A stretch of 64,000 nt of DNA from Leucocoprinus leucothites. Lineage: Eukaryota > Basidiomycota > Agaricomycetes > Agaricales > Agaricaceae. Positions within the stretch are counted from its first letter, which is position 1; the number at the start of each line of letters is the position of its first letter. A program made the translations under genes and the position numbers. This document shows, one piece after another, positions 12,092-22,177 of this stretch. Below the pieces are notes generated by a model. That model worked only from the letters and a program-made list of their open reading frames with translations, made no database searches and had not been told where the DNA came from. Location: assembly GCA_013368445.1 (NCBI GenBank), contig JAACJO010000006.1:2232001-2296000 (forward strand). Reading direction: 5' to 3'.

Positions 12092-13657
12092 ATGGACGCT
12101 CCCAAAGACGATCATCATTCCTTTTCTTCGACGTTGAATACGAGGCCTCAAGCTATCCATATCAACAATGCCTCGATCCACGACCTACCGACAGAGCTCC
12201 TCGTCCGTGTCTTCTACTTTGCCACGGAGTTTCGATATTCCAACCTCACGCTCCCGGATGCAACAGGAATGCTTCTCTCGTTGAGTCGCGTTTCCCAACA
12301 CTGGCGAGCCATCATGTTCTCCATCCCCGAAATATGGGGAAGACTAATCAACGTCGTAGAATTCCCCGAAGACCAAATAGTCGACTTCATTGAACGTTCA
12401 AAACCCAAGCCAATCGAACTGTTCGTGGATGCTGGATACCTTCCACAGCCTGGCATTCACCTGAGAACTATACAAGATCGACTTTCTCGAGTTCTGTCGG
12501 AGCTCAATCGCATTTCTTACCTCGTCATTCGGCGTCTCCATCTTTCATCGAGCCACTTTGCCCACCTACACCTTCCAGCACCTTCTTTGGATTTATTCTC
12601 GTTTGAGGGGTGTGGCTCAGATCCTGTGCGGTTGCCAGCTCCACTGTTTGATAATAATGCACCCCGCCTCCGATCTCTGCGCCTGTCCTCCGCCCTAATC
12701 GAATTCAGCCGGGCCTTGTATCCCTCCCTCATGGAGCTCTTTGTTCACGACATACATCACCCCCTTTCTCCAACAATGAGCACCTGGATCACATTCTTGT
12801 CCAACCATACCTCCTTGACATCCTTGAATCTATCGTACGCTATTTCCGTCCACTCCTCCGATGCCCATGAATGGCTATCTACGGTCGAGTTGGCGCATCT
12901 TCAAGAACTTACGTTGACTGATGACGCGACAGCCTGTGCGCAGTTGCTTACCAAGCTTGTAGTGCCTCCTGCTTGCAAGATCAGTATCATTGCCGGTTTT
13001 GATAACCGTGGTGGGGTTGATCTCCTCAAAGCCGGGCTATCGACGCTCGTAACGCCCAGAATAGCCGAGGAACTTGAGGTCACATTGACAAGTACCAGTG
13101 TATGCTTCTTGAACGTAATTGATAACGCAAGCTCACCTCCACAAGGCTCCCTCTTCTTCAAGTTACAATGGCAGACGGCCTCTGAGCCTCTTGAAGACTC
13201 AACGCTCCTTTACAATCCCATCGACTCCTTTCCTACTGGACACCTGACCTCAATTGGGATTCTGCGCTTAGTTTTCATACCCATCAATGGACAGTATCCG
13301 CTGCACGATGCCTGGCTACGAACGAACCTTGAAGAATGGCTCCGCCATTTGTCATCGGTGCATCACCTCATTGTCGATTCTTCCTCGCTTGACCTCGTAT
13401 TCGACCTCCTCACCGACGACGAGGCAGAGGAGGGATCCCCCTTACAATTCGTCTTTCCCTCCCTGCAAATCGTGGAAATCGTGAAATCCCAGGACGAAGA
13501 AGTCGATTGGGGAGCGTTTATATCTTTCGCCGAGTGGAGGAACGATGTTGGCCACAAAATTAATTCCATCCGAGTACCGAGGGCGGATGTAGACCACCTG
13601 AGTTGGGAGGACGGATGCCTAGTAGCCGATCTGGGTATTGAAATAATTTTAAGCTAA
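12092..13657 (+). CDS. F-box domain protein with degenerate leucine-rich repeats
   Basis: A single open frame of 521 codons. Residues about 25-75 match an F-box: I-H-D-L-P-T-E-L-L-V-R-V-F, then L-S-R-V-S-Q-H-W-R-A-I and a P-E-I-W segment. F-box proteins of this kind bind Skp1 and recruit substrates to SCF ubiquitin ligases. The rest shows irregular leucine-rich segments (LRSLRLSSALIEF, LTSLNLSYAI, LQELTLTDDA) typical of the large agaricomycete F-box/LRR-like family. No introns are needed. Substrate cannot be inferred. An acidic tail near residues 425-440 (T-D-D-E-A-E-E) is the only other notable feature. Confidence 0.85.
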   Translation: MDAPKDDHHSFSSTLNTRPQAIHINNASIHDLPTELLVRVFYFATEFRYSNLTLPDATGMLLSLSRVSQHWRAIMFSIPEIWGRLINVVEFPEDQIVDFIERSKPKPIELFVDAGYLPQPGIHLRTIQDRLSRVLSELNRISYLVIRRLHLSSSHFAHLHLPAPSLDLFSFEGCGSDPVRLPAPLFDNNAPRLRSLRLSSALIEFSRALYPSLMELFVHDIHHPLSPTMSTWITFLSNHTSLTSLNLSYAISVHSSDAHEWLSTVELAHLQELTLTDDATACAQLLTKLVVPPACKISIIAGFDNRGGVDLLKAGLSTLVTPRIAEELEVTLTSTSVCFLNVIDNASSPPQGSLFFKLQWQTASEPLEDSTLLYNPIDSFPTGHLTSIGILRLVFIPINGQYPLHDAWLRTNLEEWLRHLSSVHHLIVDSSSLDLVFDLLTDDEAEEGSPLQFVFPSLQIVEIVKSQDEEVDWGAFISFAEWRNDVGHKINSIRVPRADVDHLSWEDGCLVADLGIEIILS

Positions 13658-14450
13658 TGCTGATGTCGTCATTTGTCTCTGTGTTTCTGATAGATCTGCA
13701 TATTGGATGAATAGTATCTTCATTGTGACTACGACTTACAGCATCAACTGACCAGTGTCCACTCTTCGCCTGTGGGTTCAGGAGTGGTTACCATGAAAAT
13801 GAAGATGTTCCAACCAACCCGGATGATAGTTTACTCTCGCGGATACAGGTTTGTCCATACTCAATTTGGCTTACTAGAACACGCTCGCTGCTTCCCAAGT
13901 AAGAATAGGCATTTGCTTTACATCCCATGCACCATCCACGCTCGTCTTCGATGCATCTTCTTCTAAGGTGGGTCACCCGTGGAAGCCTAAACGCCTGAAG
14001 GTGGCTCAGTAGTTAACTCTTGTGTCCCAGCCAGATACATGGGATGGCATCGACAACGTAGTGGAACTTGTACGTTATCAGTATGACACTGACTGTTTTA
14101 CCATATTTGTCCAAGATAACCATTCCAGTCACTCTCCCTCCCACCTCCATCAGACTCTCGATGTATCAACAGACGTTGCCTCTCCCCATAAGGTTATGGT
14201 TTGTGGCCCTACAGGTGCGTCACCGACTGCTCTATCTATGGCTGTCGTCGCTGAAGGTAGCTGGCTCTTGGCAAATCCAAGCCCTTAAGTAGTAGTACAC
14301 TATCTGTGCGCTATTTTAGGGCATTGGTTCTGTAGCTCTCAGCCGCCTTTCGGAATCCTGGTATCCGCAAATGTGGAGAAGAGAAGCTACAAGCCAATCG
14401 TGATTATTGTACGAGCTTTCGGCGTTCACTCCTCAGCGTATCACGACAGC
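13658..14450. other. no recognisable gene
   Basis: Short frames only. The right end is presumably the promoter of the flavin monooxygenase gene. Confidence 0.45.
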
Positions 14451-14452
14451 TC

Positions 14453-14460
14453 TATTTATA
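14453..14460 (+). promoter_or_regulatory. possible TATA element of FMO gene 1
   Basis: TATTTATA lies about 95 bp upstream of the ATG at 14552. Blocks between it and the ATG (CATCATGTGCTGCAGGG, AGGATACTTAATGTGCTCT) recur upstream of the paralogue at 50.4 kb, suggesting shared regulation. Confidence 0.35.
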
Positions 14461-14551
14461 CCTCTCCTGTGATCATCATCATCATGTGCTGCAGGGATAG
14501 CGCGAGCTACGACCAGGGGCTAGGATACTTAATGTGCTCTAGCCTCAACAC

Positions 14552-16733
14552 ATGCCAGTGCTCAACCCACCTCATACCGGGATGGGGAAAACCTCATTCG
14601 ATCCTGCCTCGGTCGTTTCCTCCTGGTTGTCGACTTTCAGCGATGCTCTCCAAGTAAAAGATGCCCGAGCAGTCAGTGACTGCTTCCTAGTCGAAGGATG
14701 GCTTCGTGAAAGCCAGATATTCTGCTGGGATAACAGGACACTCCATGGTCGCGAAAAAATTTATCAGCATGTCGCTGAACATCTCCCCAAGAGGCTCTTC
14801 TCCCACTTTTGCGTCGAGGCTCGCGCATTCCTCTCTCCTGAGCGTGGCAATGTAGCACCGGGTCACGAGGGAATCAAGTCTGGCTTCACTTTCGAAACTG
14901 CAGTTCAGTGGGGCCAAGGCTACGTACAGCTTCTGCAGGATGTGGATGGAACGTGGAAGGCATTGGCAGTTCATTTGGCAGCAAGTGATATCAAAGGCCA
15001 AGAAGAGTCAGGGAGAGAAGTGGGGATTTATGGTGGCCATTCGCTACCCTGGCCAGCCGTTCTCGCCGCTAGGCGGAAACAAGCCGAAGAAAGTCCGCAC
15101 GCTCTTATCAGTAAGTCATCTGGCTTTCCCTCGACCATATACTATCGTATGCTAAAGTGAAGTAGTTGGTGCAGGCCATGTAGGCGTTACGATCGCGGCT
15201 CGGTTCAAACAAATGAACATCCCGACGCTGGTGATTGACGCTCAATCTCGATTAGGCGACTTTTGGCGAAATCGATACGAATCTTTGATCCTTCACACGA
15301 CTCGAGTACATGATAACTGTACGTGTTGTTCGCATGTCATATCTGCAGATCTCGAGAGACTCACGTTATCTTTACAAGTCCTTTATCAGCCCTATCCTAA
15401 GAACTGGCCTCTTCATACACCGAAGGACAAACTCGCTAATTGGATTGAGCACTACGTCGATACGCAGGACTTAACTGTGTGGACTAGCTCTAGACCGGCC
15501 GAAGATACATTTCCTACCTACGATGACGTCACAAAGCGCTGGACTATCGTTGTCGACCGCGCTGGTCAACGTGTCACGCTGCATCCTGCCCATATTGTTG
15601 CTTGTATCGGGATTCTTGGGCCCAAGATTATGCCTCAGATCAAGAACTCCAGCCGGTTCAAAGGAACGGTCATCCATGGAGGAGATTTCAAGATGCCGGA
15701 ACCGTACAGAAACAAGCGGGTGGTTGTTGTTGGTGCTGGAAATACAGCTGGTGACATTTGTATTGACCTATCAACATGCGCTGAGAGCATTACCCTCGTT
15801 CAACGTTCGAAATCTACTCTCATCCCTGCTGAAATTCTTAGAAATGGCTTGAATCACGTGTGGCCTGACGATGGTTCAATTCCACTCGAGACTTCCGATT
15901 TTCTATCGGCTTCGACGCCATACAACCTATTTAGGTCCTATAGCAAGGTCACGAAAGCCGGAGGAGGTGGAGAATCTGGCAAATATGCAGCGTTCTATCG
16001 AGGCCTCCGCGAAAAGGGTATGGTTGTTGATGATGGAGATGGAGGTGAAGGAACAGCGTTCCAAGTTTTGGAGAAATATGGTGGTAAGTGGCTTTCCCGT
16101 CTATTCGTGATTTGTGATCTCACCGTGTCTTATCAGGCTTCAGTGCGTCCCTTTCGTATTATAATTTATAGACGCTCTTGATTTACTGATTCAAGTGCTC
16201 GATGTCGGATGTGTGAAACTTATTCTGTCGGGAAGGGTTGGGGTCAAACACGGGGTCGAGATAGCTGAAATGAGGGAAGAGTCGGTGATCTTCACAGATG
16301 GCTCGGAAATTCCTGCGGATGCTGTGATTTTTGCGTACGAGTTCCTTTCGCTCCCTCGATTAATTCTGAACGTTTTTCTAGAACTGGATATCGACCCGTG
16401 CGAGAGAATCAGGTCCGGATATTCGGTGAGGAAACGATACAGCGAGCTGGCCCCATGTGGGGACTCGATGATGAGGGTGAATTAAACGGCGTATACAGGC
16501 CGACAGGTCATCCCGCAGTAAGTAATATAGTTTCTCATCGATCATCATCGGGTTTGATATTCCGAAAGCTATGGTATGGCGCGGGAGGATTCCAAGTCGT
16601 TCGATATGGATCCAAGCAGTTGGTTAGTCAACCTTCAGCCACTGAGCTCGGTCGTTTTTCGAGATCTGACTATTCGATTATTCTGTAGGCTATGCTTGTC
16701 AAAGCAAGGGACCTGAGACTGACTGAGACTTAG
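14552..16733 (+). CDS. flavin-containing monooxygenase with N-terminal NTF2/SnoaL-like domain, paralogue 1
   Basis: Seven exons (14552-15110, 15166-15318, 15379-16083, 16196-16334, 16382-16517, 16569-16622, 16689-16733), total 1791 nt, 596 residues. Residues about 14-180 look like an NTF2/SnoaL-like domain (W-L-R-E-S-Q-I-F-C-W-D-N-R-T, HGREKIYQH). An FAD Rossmann motif G-A-G-H-V-G is at 188-193. The FMO signature F-K-G-T-V-I-H-G-G-D-F is at 331-341 and the NADPH motif G-A-G-N-T-A-G at 356-362. A typical A-T-G-Y motif is restored across the fourth intron. Such enzymes oxygenate nitrogen, sulfur or ketone substrates using FAD and NADPH. A P450 follows on the same strand 375 bp downstream, hinting at a shared pathway. 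ATG 14582 (MGKTSF) is an alternative start and matches the paralogue better. Confidence 0.85.
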
Positions 16734-17107
16734 CAACACCAAGGCTAAATATTGGGGACACACCTCCCACGCGCTGAATTGGATCTGTTAATTAGTGTAT
16801 TTTTGTACCTGTAGTACCGGTCGGTGCTATAGCGGTGCGTTATTAGAGCGCTAATAATCAGGGTGTGAGAATGAGGCTACATGATCGATTTACGATCTAG
16901 TCTTCTATTAATTGAACTACCTTGTAACTTTCATCACGCGTCACGAGTCGCCGCAGCTGGGAGTGTACAATATGCCGGTGGTTGCCTTCTCACTGCTCCT
17001 GGCCAATAACCAGATTCTCAGGCGGGACGCGCGAACCCGACGTCCATAACCTTTGGTCAACTTCCTGCATCTCGATACTGCTTGTCGTTTTCTCCTCCGA
17101 GTCCGAC

Positions 17108-18980
17108 ATGTTCAACTACGCGGCTTTAGATGCTACCATCTATCCTCTCATAGCTTTCGGGACTGGCTCAACGCTCCTTGCCTTGTATCGACTCTACTTT
17201 CATCCTCTGGCAAAGTATCCTGGTCCAGCGTTAGCCGCCCTTTCCGACTACTATGTTGCATATTATGACCTGTGGATGGGCGGAGGCCTGGTTAAGCAAC
17301 TTGAAAAGTTACACAAGACCTATGGTGAGCTAGCTCCGTTCGTCCAACTTTCCCAACCTCACACCACCTACCTTCAGGGCCTGTTGTCAGGATTGGACCA
17401 AACCAGGTGAGCAATTTTGTGTTCTTCGTGGTCCTACTCCGAGATGCTGACAAGGAATCAGTTACATTTCAATAATCCTCAAGCCTTCAATGACATCTAT
17501 GGCTTCGGCGTGAAAACTACCAAATATCCGGCCTTCTACGACTGCTTTAATGAGCGCGAATCCTCGTTTGGGTTCGCAGATCCAAAGTTGGCGAAGAAAC
17601 GGAGGGATATCCTTCTTCCTCTCTTCTCGCGTCGATCTATTCTGAAGCTCGAGTGGGTCATCCAAAACTCTGTACGCCTTGAAGTTCAACTGTTCTATTC
17701 GCTACTAAAAGACATTAAATGCGTGCTCTAGGTGGATCGTCTCGTTGCCTCGCTTTCCAGATACGCTGAACCCGAACGTAGGCCCGCCAGCCTCAAGCTC
17801 GCCCTTCATTCAACGACAATGGAGATCATCACTGCTTATTGTCATGCGAACCCATTTAAAGCTCTTGACACCCCTGACTTCAAGCATCCAGCGCTGGTGG
17901 CACTGGTATCCACAGGCGGCGTCTTTTTTTTGATGCAGCATTTCCCCTTCCTGGCGCCACTAGTCTTTCACCTTCCAGACTGGTTAAAGAGTCCAGAGAT
18001 GATTGCGGTTGGCACTCATTTCAAGAAGATCGCGGCTCAGGTTGATGGACTATTAGCCGATCCGTCATCTCTTGAGCAAGTCGAACACAAAACTATTTAT
18101 CATCATTTACTCAATACAGAGAACGGCCGCCAAGTCCCAAGGAGACGATCGTTGCTAGACGAAGGCTCAGTCCTGGTCGCGGCCGGTAGCGAAACTGTTG
18201 CAAACGCGTGCACCATAGGTGCATTCCACGTTCTCCAAACTCCCGAGGTAAAATCAAAACTTGTGGAAGAACTCATGAGGGCTTGGCCGGAGAAAGAAGC
18301 ACACGTCGGGGTTCAAACACTTGAGAAGTTACCCTACCTGGTGAGCGTCTATCGTCTTCAGCTTGCAATATAGGGGCGCTTAAGTGCCCCTCTAGACTGG
18401 GGTCATCAAAGAGTCCCTCCGGCTTTCGCACGGCGTCGTCAGCCCTCTTCCAAGGGTTGTACACGAAGACACTGTCGTTGGTGGGAGATTAGTTCCTGCT
18501 GGCGTAAGTCCAAAATTCGATTCGTGTCTCCGTAACCTCATTCCTCTCGTAGGCTGTCATCTCGATGGGCCAAACCTTCATGCATCAACACTCGGATCTT
18601 TTCATTAATCCCCTGAAATTCGACCCTGACCGTTGGCTTGATGGTCACTCTAAGGAACTCGACAACTATCTTGTCCCGTTCTCAAAGGGCCCTCGTATGT
18701 GTCTTGGTATTAAGTGAGTTCAGTGTGTATAATTCAGTAAAACCACCTATCAATCCACGATCACACCAGCCTCGCTTGGAGCGAACTCTATCTCATCTTT
18801 GGGAACCTCTTTCGGAAACTGAATATGGAAACATACCAAACAACGTAAGTTTTTCAAACGTTCCATTCGTCGTGAGTCACTAAGGGTTTTGTTATCAGCG
18901 AACGTGACTTCGATTTCCAGGCGTACTTGACCCCTAAGTATCCCGGCCAGTTACAGGTCATGGTCGACACGCACGACTGA
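17108..18980 (+). CDS. cytochrome P450 monooxygenase (TRI4-like/fungal microsomal type)
   Basis: Eight exons (17108-17324, 17378-17406, 17462-17671, 17732-18340, 18396-18503, 18553-18713, 18770-18844, 18899-18980), 1491 nt, 496 residues, the normal size. An N-terminal membrane anchor (PLIAFGTGSTLLALYRLYF) is followed by the proline hinge H-P-L-A-K-Y-P-G-P. The oxygen-binding I-helix A-G-S-E-T lies near residue 300, the K-helix ExxR (E-S-L-R) at 361-364, and the heme loop F-S-K-G-P-R-M-C-L-G with the axial cysteine at 441. The segment GPVVRIGPNQLHFN is typical of the fungal trichodiene-oxygenase-like/benzoate-hydroxylase-like superfamily. It acts on the ER membrane with a P450 reductase. Substrate unknown. 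The upstream FMO suggests a small oxidative gene pair. Confidence 0.92.
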
Positions 18981-19677
18981 AGTAATACGAGAAGCGAGGT
19001 ACGAGTCGAAGTCGGGAATTTCATGAACTCGTGACATTTAACGTTCTCTCCATGTTGGACCTGGGAAGCATAGTTGTATATAGTCCTAATTTAGGATGCC
19101 GTGTCATGCCCAGTCACGGACTATTATTAATTAGCTGGCTTGCACTGACCATCTGCCGGCACGATAACCACTCAGGTGAAGTATCTAGAAAGCTAAAGCC
19201 CGCGAAAATATATTATGTGCTATCTGGAAGCGCGTGCAAAGCACACGAGTTAGGCGAAAGCCCGAATAGCATTCCTGCCTGGGAAAGGCTCAATCCGAGA
19301 GGTAAGATAGACAGCAACGGGGTAGGCCCCGTGACAGATCGCCTGCAGTGAGATGAACATAACAGCCACGATGCTGGAGTGCAATATTTATGATGTCACG
19401 AGGCTGCTCCTGTGATACATGAATCATTTGTTGTCATAGTGAGAGTGGTGGAGATGAGAATCGGAAATATGCGCTTTCGGAACAGCATTGAGGGAGCGGT
19501 GGGTGGTGTTTTGAAGTGAGGAGAGGGGTGGCAAGTCGAGCGTAGTCCCCTGCTGCCCGACGACCGTCCACGAATGACAATGACTGTTGGAGAAGGCTGG
19601 GGCTGTGGCCTGCCGTTACAGTACTGTGGGAGTCGAAGTGGTACTATGAATAGCACCTCAGGTTCCCCTTAAATGGG
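18981..19677. other. no recognisable gene
   Basis: This is the 3' flank of the P450 gene up to the transposon insertion point. I see only short frames. Confidence 0.45.
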
Positions 19678-19679
19678 TA

Positions 19680-20409
19680 CAATTGTCTCTGTAATAACCC
19701 ATATCTGTAATAACCCATACCCTGCGATAACCCTTAGGATATGGGATCTCCCACGTTGGTTCGCGGGCGTTTTGATGTGAAAACCCATAACTCTGCACTA
19801 ACCCGTAACCCATAGCTCGTGAGAGCAAAAAACCCATAGCGCCGGGAACTAAATATAGTAATTAAACTCATTTGTAGCTCAACATTTGGGCGCTTGCCCT
19901 TCGCCGGAGGTCGGATAACTTGAATTTGAGTGGACATGATTTTACAAACAGTCACTACATTCACTATATCCCCCACCAAAGTACTAAAAAATTACCGAGA
20001 AAGGTCTCAAAAATGCAAACAACAACCTCATCTCAGCCGAACCCTCATTCAGAGCAGGCTCTGAGTCACAAGGTCAAAAGATTGCTGACGAGGACGCCAA
20101 GCAGCATCTTCGCTTTTAACAAGGCACCTAGAAACAGTTCCAGATCCTTTTACTTGCAAGATGGAGCAGATTCTCCAGAGCTTCAATCGAGAACTTCGCT
20201 TAGAGGAGGCAGAAAAGGCAAAGGATACGATTATTTTACTCCTAAATAGCTCACATCCGGTGTGAAGCTGGAAAACGATCGAAGTAAATCAAAATTTAAT
20301 TGTTTATTTTAATAGTATTTTTTTAATATCTCTGTCATAACCCATACCTGGTCAAAACCCATAGCTTGGACCTTCTCCGAACTTCTATGAGCTATTACAG
20401 AGACAACTG
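19680..20409. mobile_element. non-autonomous TIR DNA transposon (TA target site, Tc1/mariner-like)
   Basis: Both ends carry the inverted repeat CARTTGTCTCTGTAATA, continuing with lower identity to about 24 bp (three mismatches). The dinucleotide TA flanks it on both sides (19678-19679 and 20410-20411), the signature of Tc1/mariner and pogo-like insertion. Inside both ends lie multiple copies of an A-A-C-C-C-A-T-A motif (about six on the left to 19840, two on the right near 20340-20365), resembling subterminal transposase-binding repeats. The 730-bp interior has a 109-codon frame at 19920-20249 without a recognisable DDE domain, so the element is presumably mobilised by a transposase encoded elsewhere. 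Confidence 0.8.
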
Positions 20410-20411
20410 TA

Positions 20412-21454
20412 ATATGAATTATGCCTCGAGCGGCAGCGAGTAGTAACTACAGGAAAGACGAGCTGGTTTGGGACCACCACGTTATCATTCAGGCATGCGG
20501 GTTTTGTCAGCGCCTGCGCTCGCTTGGTCATAGTCATGGAAACATTGATCCAGTTAATGTTACCCGCAGATTCACCGGCTTCCCGCGGGATTTAGATTTC
20601 TAGATTTATAGCTACATGAAGAGCGCTTGATGGGGCAGGCAGCGATTGTATCGTGTGCGGATCCGTGTTGTTGCGCCTGTATGGCGTGCCCGGGACTTCC
20701 CGCCAAAGGTAGTTGATCAATAGCATTGCCTCCCACTAACGACGGACTCTACTATACCTCCCCCCCCTCCCTTCGTGCACCATGAGTCTGTCTGCGTTAT
20801 GATAGTTCCATAAACCAGTGTGGATGGATGATGGAACCACCCAACCTTTGCTGGGTAGATGGTGGCTCAAACAAAGCGGAGGATCTTGAGGGCACGTCAG
20901 TGATGGGATCACAGCTTTCAGAACCCGACACGATCCTCTGGCAAACGTGACAAAATGCGTAAATTTTATCCCCCGTTCTACTCAAGATACAAACTTCAAA
21001 CAAGGGCAGGAGTCTTTCTACCAGCAACTATATAGTCTAAGAAAAAAAATGGAATGCCAAGGGTCAACAGGAGGCGAGAACCCGAAAGGCTGGTGGTGCA
21101 CGAAACGGGGGCTGGGTAGAGTTCGTCCACCCAGATCGTATACCAAAAAGGGATGTCAGCCCCCCCCAAAAAATTCTCCCTTCTGGCACCGGAAACTGCC
21201 ATTGTCTGGTTTGTTGGGTCCGCTCGGGACTTCCCATTCTTCCCATTCCTCCCCCATACTAGCACCATACACCTCCACTCCAGCTATTCTTCCCGCAATT
21301 TCTCTGCATAGAAGACTCGCTCGAACTTCCTATGTGGTATGGGGTAAGGCATTCAATAACAAGGCTACGGACTAGATATTTAACAAATATTCATACTAGA
21401 AACAGCAAGTATCAAGAAAGACTGTGGTTATTGCATTTGTCTAGGAGCACTTGA
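20412..21454. other. no recognisable gene
   Basis: Holds C-rich runs (near 20759 and 21162) and short frames only. Confidence 0.45.
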
Positions 21455-22177
21455 TCAACAATCGGTTACTTCCTCCGCAAATTCCAGCTCCCAATTCTCC
21501 AAGGTATTGTCCAAAGGCCTCAGTCCTTTCCAAATCCAAACCTCTAACTCGATTTCTACTCCATCCTCGTCGATCAAGGTGACCCAATCTGAAAACCTGG
21601 GACTTCCGCTACGTCTTGTGCGACTGGCCCCTCTCATCCACTCAATCACGGTCTTCTGAATGTCGGCTACTGTGATACACGACGCATCCCCTTGCCGCTG
21701 AACCTCTAGCCAATGGGTGGCTCCGCCCGATCCTATGGCAATCCTCATCCTTGACACAGCAGGATTCGTCGCTGGTTCGGTGATGTCCTCAAAGTGAACT
21801 CGTGTTCCATCATCACGTGTGGCGATGTGACTAGTGACTGCTCCCCAAAGATAACCAGGATACTCGGGCATAAAGGTGATCGTTGGCTGTGCAACGCATC
21901 GGATCCTTTCCTGGAAGGCGATTCTCACGTCTACACATGGCAGCGCCTCGTCCTGGAAGAGGAGGAAATCAGGGAGTAATTGCACAGTGTTGGACGTTGC
22001 GATGGTTTGATTTTGGTCGCCATCATCGTCGAGGCATGGAGGTAATGCCTTCGCCAATGATTTCGGGGTGGCAGGAAACTCGAGATGTTCTCTAAGACGC
22101 TGGTGACCCTCATCGATCCAACTGGGAGAATCTTCATTCATCTGTGGTCTTGACAAGGCAGGGAGGTCTCGGTCCAT
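21455..22177 (-). CDS. DUF6699-like fungal protein of unknown function
   Basis: A single open frame of 240 codons. The N-terminal third is polar. Residues about 75-235 form a compact domain with a P-A-V-S-R-M-R-I strand, an aromatic T-H-W-L-E-V strand, then ITVADIQKTVIEWM and a W-V-T-L-I-D-E-D-G segment. This order (core strand, W-containing strand, T-V-x-D-[IV] helix, C-terminal strands) is that of the DUF6699 family common in mushrooms, though the match is looser than for the gene at 63 kb. It might be a diverged relative. No signal peptide or membrane segment. Confidence 0.55.
   Translation of the reverse strand: MDRDLPALSRPQMNEDSPSWIDEGHQRLREHLEFPATPKSLAKALPPCLDDDGDQNQTIATSNTVQLLPDFLLFQDEALPCVDVRIAFQERIRCVAQPTITFMPEYPGYLWGAVTSHIATRDDGTRVHFEDITEPATNPAVSRMRIAIGSGGATHWLEVQRQGDASCITVADIQKTVIEWMRGASRTRRSGSPRFSDWVTLIDEDGVEIELEVWIWKGLRPLDNTLENWELEFAEEVTDC

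Noticed and set aside
19684..20365. AACCCATA repeats as interstitial telomeric repeats
   Set aside because: They differ from the CCCTAA telomere unit, are dispersed rather than tandem, and lie symmetrically inside a TIR element.
20947..21375. 142-codon forward frame
   Set aside because: Composition is driven by C-rich and A-rich runs; no domain and no conserved-looking segment.
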